From Leptonema illini DSM 21528 (lineage in GTDB: Bacteria; Spirochaetota; Leptospiria; Leptospirales; Leptonemataceae), in assembly GCF_000243335.1 (NCBI RefSeq), contig NZ_JH597773.1:827989-891988 (forward strand): a DNA stretch of 64,000 bases. Reading direction: 5' to 3'. The translations under genes were made by a program, and so were the position numbers. Under the pieces are notes generated by a model. That model made no database searches. It was not told the origin of the DNA and was given only the letters and a program-made list of their open reading frames with translations. Of this stretch, positions 54,687 to 63,132 are shown piece by piece; the stretch's first letter is position 1; each line of letters begins with the position of its first letter.

Positions 54687-55172
54687 TCAGCGGTCTCTGA
54701 ATTCCTGCACCTGAGCCGTCGCAAAACGCAGGAACTTGCCACATGTGCGGATGTCAAAGGGCGGACTTGCCGGATCGTCGCAATCATGGCCGCTCAGCAC
54801 CTTGCAGTGCGTATGGCCGAACTGTTGCTCGAACTCCTTATAAAAAACGGCTGCCTCGGCCATGACGGCCTTTTTATCAAGTCCCTTCTCGTAACCATAC
54901 CGTCCAAGCATCATCAGTCCCGCCGTGAGGGCGCCACAGGTAAAACCCTGCCCGGCAATGCCTTTGCCAAACGCCGTGGCATAGCCGATCACGTCGGCGG
55001 GGTTCTCACCATCAGCCTGAGCAAAGGCGGCCAGGATGGCCTCAGAGCAGTTGTAGGGGCGCTCCACAAAGTTCGCCTCGGCGAGTGCAGCCAGATTTTC
55101 CACCGTCAGATCAGATCCTTTCACAGATTCAGAGAAGGAATCCGGGCGCAGCCCGTCAAGCAATATACCCAT
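54687..55172 (-). CDS. C_GCAxxG_C_C family redox-type protein
   Basis: A 161-residue protein with the family signature: YNCSEAIL (C42), a Gly-rich stretch to FTCGALTAG (C79), HCKVLSG (C123), HDC (C131) and CGK (C144). Members are thought to be redox active or metal binding, often next to electron-transfer genes; no such neighbour is here. The ATG at 55172 is preferred over a TTG at 55193. The function is unknown beyond the cysteines. Its stop directly adjoins the convergent secreted-protein gene. Confidence 0.85.
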   Translation of the reverse strand: MGILLDGLRPDSFSESVKGSDLTVENLAALAEANFVERPYNCSEAILAAFAQADGENPADVIGYATAFGKGIAGQGFTCGALTAGLMMLGRYGYEKGLDKKAVMAEAAVFYKEFEQQFGHTHCKVLSGHDCDDPASPPFDIRTCGKFLRFATAQVQEFRDR

Positions 55173-55301
55173 TACCCGTATATGGTTTCGCAAAAAATCC
55201 GGTGGAGCCCGTCAAAATGGTTAAAAAAATTGACAATCTGCTCCCTTCGCTGAAAAACCACTCACGGGCCGGGCCTCAGCCTGTGAAACCGCGAGGACAG
55301 C

Positions 55302-55679
55302 ATGAGCAAGAGCATAGACGATATCATTAAATCCATCAAACAGACGAAGCTGTTTGCCGATCGGCCGATCTACAGCGAAGAAAGATTACAGACGATCGAG
55401 AAATCGATAGGCTTCACCTTTCCCGAGGACTACCGGAGCTTTGTAACGCGAATCGAGCCCGAACTGGCGAACTTCTATTTCATTGATCCGCATCGCAGCA
55501 AGAAGAACGCCGACCTTGTCATATTCAGCCGGTGGAACGACGACCGTTTTGCCTTCCGCAAGAACGGTGAGATCGCCACCATCCTGAACGATGAAGAAAC
55601 AGGGCATACCTGGAAGAACTTCACCGACTGGCTTCTCTATGTCTGGGGGATGAGTAACCGTCCCGTCAATCCCGAATAA
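55302..55679 (+). CDS. SMI1/KNR4 (SUKH) domain protein
   Basis: A 125-residue SUKH-fold protein. The hallmark helix-turn segment IEKSIGFTFPEDYRSFVTRI (about 31-50) holds the Gly-x-x-Phe-Pro-x-Asp-Tyr pattern, and a Trp/Phe-rich C-terminal end is typical. Bacterial SUKH proteins are often immunity proteins against polymorphic toxins. No toxin gene is adjacent, so it may be a stand-alone copy or serve another role. GAGGA lies 6 bases before the ATG. The 129 bases upstream contain a TTGACA (55230-55235) without a good -10. Confidence 0.75.
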   Translation: MSKSIDDIIKSIKQTKLFADRPIYSEERLQTIEKSIGFTFPEDYRSFVTRIEPELANFYFIDPHRSKKNADLVIFSRWNDDRFAFRKNGEIATILNDEETGHTWKNFTDWLLYVWGMSNRPVNPE

Positions 55680-55698
55680 GAATACGCCATTGGCCTGC

Positions 55699-55724
55699 CG
55701 TCAGGAGATCACTGCCTCCTGACG
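55699..55724 (+). terminator. Hairpin between SUKH and acyl-CoA synthetase genes
   Basis: CGTCAGGAG (55699-55707) pairs perfectly with CTCCTGACG (55716-55724) around an eight-base loop. It lies 19 bases after the SUKH stop and 10 bases before the GTG of the ligase. It could be a terminator without a U-run or could hide the upstream part of the next ribosome site. Confidence 0.45.
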
Positions 55725-55734
55725 CTCGAATTCC

Positions 55735-57270
55735 GTGACCTTCAACCTTACCGAGTTCCTGTTCCAAAAGAACCTCGAAGAACGTCCTGATGCTGCGGCC
55801 CTGCTTTTTCTGGATGAAACGAGGGTTATCCGGACGTTTACCTACGCAGAACTCTATAACGAGATCAGAGGCATGGCGTCGTTTCTACAGCGCCAAACGT
55901 CTGCCGGCGATCGCATCGTTCTGCGCCTCAAATCGGAGCCGCGCCTTGCCGCCCTCTTCTTCGGCTCAGTTTTATGCGGACGCATACCCGTGCCCGTATC
56001 GTCCATGCTTACAGCCGAAGAACTCGATTATCTCGTTACAGATTCAGGCGCTGCTTGCATGATCTATGACCCTGATCTGGCTACGGCGATAACATCTGCC
56101 GACAGCATCTCAGTCGACGGCATCAGATATGATACGCTTCTGCCCCTCCCTCATACGCAGGCCGATGATCCCGCCTATCTTATCTATACGTCGGGCACGA
56201 CGGGATATCCGCGGGGCGTACTGCACGCGCATCGCTCCGTTCTCGGTCGCATACCGATGTGCGAAGGATGGACGGGGCTCGGCCCGGGCGATCGCCTGCT
56301 GCATGCCGGCGAGCTGAACTGGAGTTATACACTCGGCGTCGGTCTGATGGACGCGTTCGCTGCCGGAGCGACGGCGCTTCTGTATACGGGCGACCGACAC
56401 AATCCGGCAATCTGGCCCGATCTTATAGAACGTCACCAGATCACGATCTTTGCTGCCGTTCCAGGGCTGTACCGTCGCATGCTGAAATACGGGCACGTCA
56501 GGCCGTGGCCGCACTTCCGGCATGGGCTGACGGCGGGCGACGCTCTGCCTGCCTCGCTGCTCGCCGAGTGGCAGGCGAAAACGGGCACCGCTCTTTACGA
56601 GGCCCTGGGTATGACCGAGATTTCAACCTATATCAGCACCGGCCCCGGCATGACGGTGAAGCCCGGAAGCCCCGGGCGTCCGCAAAAAGGTCGGCGCATC
56701 GCCCTGCTCGATCCTGAAACGGGAAGCCCCTTTTACGAATACGGGGACCTTCAAGACGAGAGGCACAAAAAAGACACAACAATGACGGCGCCGGGCCTGC
56801 TTGCCATACATCGAAGCGATCCCGGGCTGATGCTGCGCTACTGGAACACAGAGCAGTCCCCCTCTTTCGACGTCATCGATCCGCCTTTCTATGGCGAATG
56901 GTTCTCGGGAGGAGATCTTGCGCGTTTCGACGCCGATGGCTATCTGATCTATGAAGGGCGATCAAACGATCTCATGAACGCCGGAGGATATCGCGTCAGC
57001 CCGGCCGAGGTCGAGCGCGTGCTGCACCGGCATGCAGGGGTTGCCGACGTTGCCGTACTCGAAACGCCGCTGGACGATGGTTTATCCATCATCACAGCAT
57101 GCGTTGTACGAAACGACGATGTCGACGCAGAGACGCTCATCTTCTACTGTCACGAACACCTGGCCGATTACAAATGCCCGAAACGAGTCGTCTTCGTCGA
57201 CGCCCTTCCGAGAACGGCGGGCGGAAAGCTTCGCCGTCACGATCTGTTACGGCTGATCAGCGAAGCGTGA
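55735..57270 (+). CDS. AMP-forming acyl-CoA synthetase (benzoate-CoA ligase-like)
   Basis: A 511-residue ANL-superfamily ligase. A3 is YTSGTTGYPRG (about 153-163), the acyl/AMP motif ALGMTEIS sits near 290-297, the GGDLAR hinge region is present, and PRTAGGKLRR near the end carries the catalytic lysine. Two-step chemistry: acid plus ATP to acyl-AMP, then to acyl-CoA. The order of motifs resembles aryl-acid/benzoate CoA ligases, but the substrate is not certain. The start is a GTG at 55735. Its stop overlaps the convergent gene's stop by 14 bases. Confidence 0.88.
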   Translation: MTFNLTEFLFQKNLEERPDAAALLFLDETRVIRTFTYAELYNEIRGMASFLQRQTSAGDRIVLRLKSEPRLAALFFGSVLCGRIPVPVSSMLTAEELDYLVTDSGAACMIYDPDLATAITSADSISVDGIRYDTLLPLPHTQADDPAYLIYTSGTTGYPRGVLHAHRSVLGRIPMCEGWTGLGPGDRLLHAGELNWSYTLGVGLMDAFAAGATALLYTGDRHNPAIWPDLIERHQITIFAAVPGLYRRMLKYGHVRPWPHFRHGLTAGDALPASLLAEWQAKTGTALYEALGMTEISTYISTGPGMTVKPGSPGRPQKGRRIALLDPETGSPFYEYGDLQDERHKKDTTMTAPGLLAIHRSDPGLMLRYWNTEQSPSFDVIDPPFYGEWFSGGDLARFDADGYLIYEGRSNDLMNAGGYRVSPAEVERVLHRHAGVADVAVLETPLDDGLSIITACVVRNDDVDAETLIFYCHEHLADYKCPKRVVFVDALPRTAGGKLRRHDLLRLISEA

Positions 57271-59323
57271 TGCTGTTGATCTCGATCGTCTGATCGGCCG
57301 CCGATCCTGCGAGAGTGATCAGGCGTCCGTTATACAGATAGACGTCGTCCTGACGATTCAGACGCCAGGAAGGACCGAGCTCAAAACGCTCTGTGACCTT
57401 TCCGTCATCATCAAAGGCAAGCAGCTGCGTCGTACGATAGGCGTTACCCGACCAGATCTCGAACAGAACGATGTTCTGATCGGGGCCTGCGCGCAGGATC
57501 TTCGGGCGACTGGCGTTTTCTTCGACAGACGCAAAAGAAGTCAGCTTTTTTACGCCGGTATTTCGCTGCTCGTTCAGGCGACCTCCAAAGTCATAAAAGC
57601 GGCCGGTAACGGCATCGGAACGAAAAAGCATCATCTCGTCTTCGACGAAATTCCCTTTCTGCGCCACCTTCTCAAAGTCACGCCGAACATGAACAACGGC
57701 AAGGTTGCGCGGATCGATGAGATTTCCGCCCGTTCGGGCGTTATCCAGATCGGGAAGCTCCGTTGCAAAAAGAACGAGATAACCCTTCTCGGTCGGCACA
57801 AGGCCTCCGATTTCGGTGTAGGTTCGGTTGTCGTTCGACCACTGATAGTAGGTCTTTGCCGATGTGCTGATTTCTTTATAAACGGGGTACTGTTTGCCGG
57901 CGGGGCTTGAGGCCGACGTTCCATGCTGTGTTTTGAACGTAAAGACGACGCGGCTGCGACGTCCGGATCGATCGAGGCGATGCAGATGCACTCCGCGCGG
58001 ATAATTATCGCCGAGATCGACGGCGACAAAGCCGCCTTCTTCGGCATAGAGGAAGTTCCCAAAAGAATGCCCCGATGTCTGCCCGGAGTTCTTGATGAGA
58101 GCAAGCGAGGCCGCATCGACCGTGAAGGCGATGGCGCCCTGGTGATTTAAGCCGTCGCCTGATTTATGCATCGTGCGCGAGAGGATAACGCCGAGCATTC
58201 CCTGCGACCAGGCCATCGAAGAAACCGAAGACGACTTCAGCATATCAGCGCTGTAATTGAAAAGATTGAGGCCCGTCTTGCTCGAGTCGTACCGGTTCTC
58301 CTTCAGCGGACGCCCTTCACGTGAAAACTTCTGAATACGCACGATTCGTCCTTCACCGCTGCCCGTCTGGATGCGAAGAAGGTATACGTTGCCCTCCTGG
58401 TCGTCACAGGCGGCGGCCAGGATTTCGCCCGATGAGGCAGTCAGCGTTTTTTCGGACTGGAAGAGCAGCTCCTGATCGAGAGTCACAAGCTTAATGCCTC
58501 CCGACGCCTTATCCTGATAGACGATGCGCGGCCCGTCTGTAGCATTCGCTCCACTCATACTGAGGAAGAAGAACTGTCTGCCCGTTCCGTAAATGTTCTC
58601 ATGTGTGGCCGGGCCCGAGCTGTAATCCTTTACCGTATCAAAGGGACGACCCGAGACGCGAATCCGTCGCTTTTCCACAGAGCCGACAGGCGTGTCGGTT
58701 AAGAGCGCCCCTTCCGTGGCCTCGTTTAACCGATGATAGGCGGTAATCGGCTTCGTCGCAAGCACATAGACGATGCGCCCCGAAAGAACGCTGAGATCGG
58801 CGTCGGGCAGGCGAACAAACTCGCCGGACGTCAACTCACCCTTTTTCAGCATACCGATCTGGCGCAGCATGCCTCTGTCAAATGTGTAGATATAATAGTC
58901 GGATGGCTGCTCCACCTTATAGAAGAGATAATGATGGCTGGCCAGGAATTTCTGCGCCTTATCGGCCGGACCTTCGACCTGAACGGCTTCGTACGAGACG
59001 CCGTCCGTTCCGCTCAGCTTGCCTATCGTAAAGCGAAAGTTGCGATGATTGTAACGTCCGTCCGTATAACAGGCGTTCTGATAAAAAACAGCGGCGGCGG
59101 TGAAGTTACCGATCACGTCCTCTGTCGGGAAGCTGCCTTTACAGGAAGAGGCCGTGCCCTTCTCAGTGCTTTTTCCCTCGATGATCCTGCTCTCACCTGA
59201 TTCAAAGCGATACGATACGACGGGCGGCAATCCGACGTCGACGGATGTGCGCGCCGAACCCGAAGTAAGCGGCAGAAAGAGGATGCTCAAGAAAGTAACG
59301 GTGATCGTTTGAAATGCCTTCAT
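57257..59323 (-). CDS. Large secreted protein with beta-propeller-like repeats, unknown function
   Basis: A 688-residue protein with a Sec signal (cleavage near GSARTS, residue 25). The mature part is beta rich, with many short Asp/Gly-containing strands and turns that suggest propeller blades, though no regular repeat length was found. Four cysteines near the N-terminus and the middle may form disulfides. The C-terminal part has RPKILRAGPDQNIVLFEIW-type blades. A GTG at 59326 is also possible. It is not related by motif to the PQQ propeller gene upstream. No function assigned. Confidence 0.7.
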   Translation of the reverse strand: MKAFQTITVTFLSILFLPLTSGSARTSVDVGLPPVVSYRFESGESRIIEGKSTEKGTASSCKGSFPTEDVIGNFTAAAVFYQNACYTDGRYNHRNFRFTIGKLSGTDGVSYEAVQVEGPADKAQKFLASHHYLFYKVEQPSDYYIYTFDRGMLRQIGMLKKGELTSGEFVRLPDADLSVLSGRIVYVLATKPITAYHRLNEATEGALLTDTPVGSVEKRRIRVSGRPFDTVKDYSSGPATHENIYGTGRQFFFLSMSGANATDGPRIVYQDKASGGIKLVTLDQELLFQSEKTLTASSGEILAAACDDQEGNVYLLRIQTGSGEGRIVRIQKFSREGRPLKENRYDSSKTGLNLFNYSADMLKSSSVSSMAWSQGMLGVILSRTMHKSGDGLNHQGAIAFTVDAASLALIKNSGQTSGHSFGNFLYAEEGGFVAVDLGDNYPRGVHLHRLDRSGRRSRVVFTFKTQHGTSASSPAGKQYPVYKEISTSAKTYYQWSNDNRTYTEIGGLVPTEKGYLVLFATELPDLDNARTGGNLIDPRNLAVVHVRRDFEKVAQKGNFVEDEMMLFRSDAVTGRFYDFGGRLNEQRNTGVKKLTSFASVEENASRPKILRAGPDQNIVLFEIWSGNAYRTTQLLAFDDDGKVTERFELGPSWRLNRQDDVYLYNGRLITLAGSAADQTIEINSITLR

Positions 59324-59450
59324 CACAAATCAGACGTTTCTTTGCTGCACAAGTTCACGCAAGCGTAAAAGGCGCACAAATTCAGGAAACACCAACCAGC
59401 CGTTCCCCGCTTTAGCAATCAGATCAGAATTCATAATTGCCCTGCGGCGC

Positions 59451-60713
59451 TTATTGGATAAACGGAAGGCCGAGGATCTCTTCAAGGACATAGAAGTAGT
59501 TGCGGTCCGTTCCGAACATGATACGTCCTCGCGAGATGATGGGTGAGTTGAGCACGGCGCCGTCCGTTTCCATCTGCCAGAGCACGTCGCCGTTTCGCGC
59601 AGAAAGACAGAGCAGCATGGGCTCTGATCCGAAAAGGCCCATGTCGGTGGCCGTCTTCACGCCCTGAAGGCCCACATAGATTCGATCGCCGGCGATGGTC
59701 GGAGCACTGGAGAACGGATAATCGAACTGCCTCTCCCATTCTATGGCGCCCGTTTTGCGGTTGAAGGCGCGCAGTTTTGTATCGCCGCTTGCATAGATGA
59801 CGTAGTCCTTCCACAGCGACGGAGCCATATAATCAAGAAGCTGCACGTGATCGAGAAAGACCGTGTATTCGTCGGGCTCGACGCGACTGCCGATATCAAA
59901 GATATCGCTCATGCGCCAGACCTCCTGACCGGTGCGCCGATCGAGCGCATAGTAGTTCAGCTCCACCTCATACCCTTTAAAGAAGCTCGATGCAAAATAA
60001 ACGCGATCATCGTCAAGAGCGGGAAACGAATACCAGAGCGAATACGGAGCGTCGATAGGAACGGTCCAGAGGAAGTTGCGGCCTTCAATATCATAAGCGC
60101 CAAAGCTGCGACCGAGCGGAGCCCAATAGATGATGCCGTCATAGACCTGAAACGTATGATGCGACCAGACGGGATTCGGAAGTTGATGCACGGGCTGCCC
60201 GTTCAGATCAAGGAAGTAGGTCGCCCCCGTATCGCTTGTAAAGATGATCAGATCCTTGTAACGCAGAACCAGGGATTGCACCGTCTGTCCCGTATAGAAG
60301 TTCCATTTCTCCTGCCCGTCCTCGCGCGATACCGCATACACGCGGCCGTCGTTCGAGCCGAAATAGACGTTCTCATCGTCGGCATAGGGAACGGAGTTCA
60401 CGGCTCCCTTCGTCTTGAAGAACCACTTCATGTATCCGGTGTCGACGTCGAGGGCGTAGAAGTTGCCGTCGGGCGAGCCGAAATAGATGACGTTGTCGAT
60501 GACAAGGGGCGGATTGAAGGCCCGCGTCTTTTTCATCTCGTCAACCTGAAGCTTCAGCTTCCACTTCAGGCCAAGAGGCGGATGAATATTCTCGGGCGTA
60601 TAACCCGAGCCGAGCTCGCCCCTGTATTCGATCCAGTCAAACTGCTTCGAGCATGAAAAGAGAGCCGGCAAAAGCAGCAGGCAGAGAAACGGCAGATACG
60701 GTCTTCGAATCAT
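59451..60713 (-). CDS. PQQ-like beta-propeller lipoprotein
   Basis: A 420-residue lipoprotein; the lipobox LFSC places the acylated cysteine at C21. The rest is an eight-bladed PQQ/WD-like propeller, with repeats of the form YFGSPDGNFYALDVDTGYMKW and VYFGSNDGRVYAVSREDGQ. The usual Trp-docking residues and Ala-x-Asp-x-x-Thr-Gly turns are visible. No quinoprotein Ca or PQQ-binding residues are seen, so it is probably structural, like BamB. The start ATG overlaps the transglutaminase stop by 4 bases. Confidence 0.85.
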   Translation of the reverse strand: MIRRPYLPFLCLLLLPALFSCSKQFDWIEYRGELGSGYTPENIHPPLGLKWKLKLQVDEMKKTRAFNPPLVIDNVIYFGSPDGNFYALDVDTGYMKWFFKTKGAVNSVPYADDENVYFGSNDGRVYAVSREDGQEKWNFYTGQTVQSLVLRYKDLIIFTSDTGATYFLDLNGQPVHQLPNPVWSHHTFQVYDGIIYWAPLGRSFGAYDIEGRNFLWTVPIDAPYSLWYSFPALDDDRVYFASSFFKGYEVELNYYALDRRTGQEVWRMSDIFDIGSRVEPDEYTVFLDHVQLLDYMAPSLWKDYVIYASGDTKLRAFNRKTGAIEWERQFDYPFSSAPTIAGDRIYVGLQGVKTATDMGLFGSEPMLLCLSARNGDVLWQMETDGAVLNSPIISRGRIMFGTDRNYFYVLEEILGLPFIQ

Positions 60714-63118
60714 GGTCGGTACAGTATTCCTCTGAGAGTAAAGACGCGTTTGAGCGAGTTCCACGCTCCGGGACGACGCATCGAACGTCCCGTATCGCTA
60801 CCGAGACGACGCAGATCGGCATAGCTCTGTTTGCGCTGTTCGGCCGACCAGCTTTCGCGAAAACGAAGCTCCGTCAGCCGATCGGCAAAGGCCTTCGTCT
60901 CGGGAATCTGCTTCGCGTAATCAAGCGGCGTTTCATAAAACTGCCGTATTGGATAACCATCCTCCGCCAGCCTTATATACAGCAACGTGGCGACGGCATC
61001 GACCGAACGGCGATCAACTCCGCGGCCGGCGATCAGCGAATAGATGGTCAGCCGTATAAACCGGTAAAGATAGAGTGAGAGAAGAATCGATCCAACCAGA
61101 ATGCCGCTGAAGATGCCGAAAAGCATCCATGGAAAATCGAATTTCTTCTTCTCAGGGGGGAGCGGTTCTTCATCGATCAGCGGAATAACGACGTCCCTGG
61201 CATTCGGATCAAACTCCGGCTTCGGAGGTATGGCATAGGCCGTCGACTCGAAGTCCACCCAGCCATAGTCAGGCAGATAGAACTGAACCCATGCATGCCG
61301 CTGTGCATTCGTCACAAGATACAGCTCTTCCATCGGAAACTTTTGCAATGCGGGTATCTTATCGCGCAGATGTTTGATTCCGCCTCTGTGGGCTGGAGTC
61401 TGCAGATCGCGCGAGGCCAGATATCCCGTGACGACCCGCGAGGGGATTCCGGACAGACGACCGAGGATAGCCGCCGCCCGTGAGAATTCCGTACAGTCGC
61501 CTTCTTTCGTTTCAAAGAGGAATTTATCGAGGCCTTCGAGGGAGGTGTCTTCTTCGAATCCCATCTTGTATTGATGGGCTGAAAAGCCTTCCAGTATGCC
61601 GGCCAGTCGGTCAAAATAGCCGTGCTTGCCTTTCAGTCGACTGTTCAAAAAGGCCCGGTAACGTACCAGTCGCTTTTCATCGAGCGGTACATCGAGATAC
61701 TGCTTCATCGATTCATCGAAGTGAGGCTCGCGAATGTTCTTCCAGTCGTCGGGATTCGAGACGCTGACGGCCGAGCTTGCCGTATAACTCAAATCAAAAG
61801 GATGGTACTTCTGATCGAGGATGGTCGGCTGGATCGCAAAAGGCCGGTAGGCGACGACGCGTTCCCGCAATGTCGAAAGGTAATACACGTCAAAGAGCAC
61901 ACGTTTAGTATCGCGCTCGACCGATTTATCTTTCCAGGTTTCCAGAAGTCGCAGGTCGCGAAGCTCGTTCAAAGGCTCGTCAACGGACTGCTCAAAGCCC
62001 GTCTTTGCATCGAGCCTCCCCAGATACTGCTCGGCGGCATAGACGGGCTGGATCTTGCTTGCAATGATCATCACGGCCATCTGTTTGCCGTTTGCACCCG
62101 ATGAATTTTTGAAGTTATTCCACATTTCAGAGGGAACACCGTGCAGCTTGTTTTTCTGCTGGTTATCCTGCTGTTCCTTTTGCTCTTTCTGTTCGGATTG
62201 CCCTTCACCCGGTTTACCGGGACGGCCACCCTGCCCCTCGCCTGGCTTGCCCTCTCCGGGTCTGCCCTCGCCTGGTCGCCCCGGCTGGCCTTCCCGCCCC
62301 TGACCGTCGGCAGAATTCCCTTCGCCCTGAAGCTCAGACGGATACTTCTCCTCCCGATCACCAAGAGGTTTACCGTTACGGTTATGCCGCTCCTGTTCGC
62401 CCTCCCCTTCGCCGGGGCGCCGCCGTCCCTGACCTTCTCCATCGCGACGTCCGTCGCCATCGAGGCCCTTCAGAGGCGGCTCTTTTTCGAGTTCGTTCAT
62501 GACGATCTTATTCTGAACAAAATCCGAAGGAACAAAATGCCCGAAGATGAGAGCAAGCGGCAAGCCGACGGCAAAGAAAATGGCAAGTTCCGTTCGATTC
62601 CGTCTACCGCCCGCTCCCGGAAAAGCGGAGAAGTACAGAACAAGTCCGTGCACGAGAAAGAGCAGAACGGCAAAGGCAATAAGAAAAGTGGATAACCCTG
62701 CGCTGCGGGCGGCAATCTCTTCAGAGGCCCGTCCGTATTCGAGGATGCGCAGATAGATGATGGCAAGCCCGAACATCTCAATGGCGGCAAAGGCAGGGAA
62801 GCGCCCCTGACCACGAAAGACAAGCACCGTCCAGATGTAGCCGAGAACGGTAACAAGCAATGGAAGAAGGGCGCTGCGATCAAGGCCGGTAACAAAAAAT
62901 ACCGTGCCGGCATACAGCACGGCCAGTGCGGCCAGGCCATGCCATACGCGAAAGCGAGGACCTCTCAGATAGAAGGCCGCAAACATCGAAGCCGGAAGCA
63001 GAACAAAGAACATTACTCTGTTCAACCAGTCGTAGGCGACGGCAACGGCGGGATGAAATACCGGAATCAAGAAGGCGGAAAGATAGAGGGCCAGGCGTGT
63101 ATAGAAGAGTAATTGCAT
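60710..63118 (-). CDS. Membrane transglutaminase-like (TgpA-type) protein with long Gly/Pro/Glu linker
   Basis: An 802-residue inner-membrane protein. Several hydrophobic helices lie at about 5-195, then a low-complexity linker rich in Gly, Pro, Glu, Gln and Arg (221-325), a periplasmic domain and a transglutaminase core with C542 (EGDCTEFSRA), H608 (QRHAW) and D622 (DYGWVDFEST). One more membrane helix (about 663-686) and a basic C-terminal domain follow. The catalytic triad is complete, so it may be active as a protease or cross-linker. GGAGG lies 5 bases before the ATG at 63118. The DUF58 gene lies just upstream, the usual MoxR/DUF58/TgpA order. Confidence 0.88.
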   Translation of the reverse strand: MQLLFYTRLALYLSAFLIPVFHPAVAVAYDWLNRVMFFVLLPASMFAAFYLRGPRFRVWHGLAALAVLYAGTVFFVTGLDRSALLPLLVTVLGYIWTVLVFRGQGRFPAFAAIEMFGLAIIYLRILEYGRASEEIAARSAGLSTFLIAFAVLLFLVHGLVLYFSAFPGAGGRRNRTELAIFFAVGLPLALIFGHFVPSDFVQNKIVMNELEKEPPLKGLDGDGRRDGEGQGRRRPGEGEGEQERHNRNGKPLGDREEKYPSELQGEGNSADGQGREGQPGRPGEGRPGEGKPGEGQGGRPGKPGEGQSEQKEQKEQQDNQQKNKLHGVPSEMWNNFKNSSGANGKQMAVMIIASKIQPVYAAEQYLGRLDAKTGFEQSVDEPLNELRDLRLLETWKDKSVERDTKRVLFDVYYLSTLRERVVAYRPFAIQPTILDQKYHPFDLSYTASSAVSVSNPDDWKNIREPHFDESMKQYLDVPLDEKRLVRYRAFLNSRLKGKHGYFDRLAGILEGFSAHQYKMGFEEDTSLEGLDKFLFETKEGDCTEFSRAAAILGRLSGIPSRVVTGYLASRDLQTPAHRGGIKHLRDKIPALQKFPMEELYLVTNAQRHAWVQFYLPDYGWVDFESTAYAIPPKPEFDPNARDVVIPLIDEEPLPPEKKKFDFPWMLFGIFSGILVGSILLSLYLYRFIRLTIYSLIAGRGVDRRSVDAVATLLYIRLAEDGYPIRQFYETPLDYAKQIPETKAFADRLTELRFRESWSAEQRKQSYADLRRLGSDTGRSMRRPGAWNSLKRVFTLRGILYRP

Positions 63119-63132
63119 TCGATCCTCCACCG

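Noticed and set aside
62144-62458. Possible tandem DNA repeat or CRISPR-like array
   Set aside because: The periodicity comes from codons for a Gly/Pro/Glu-rich linker in an open coding frame; no regular spacers.
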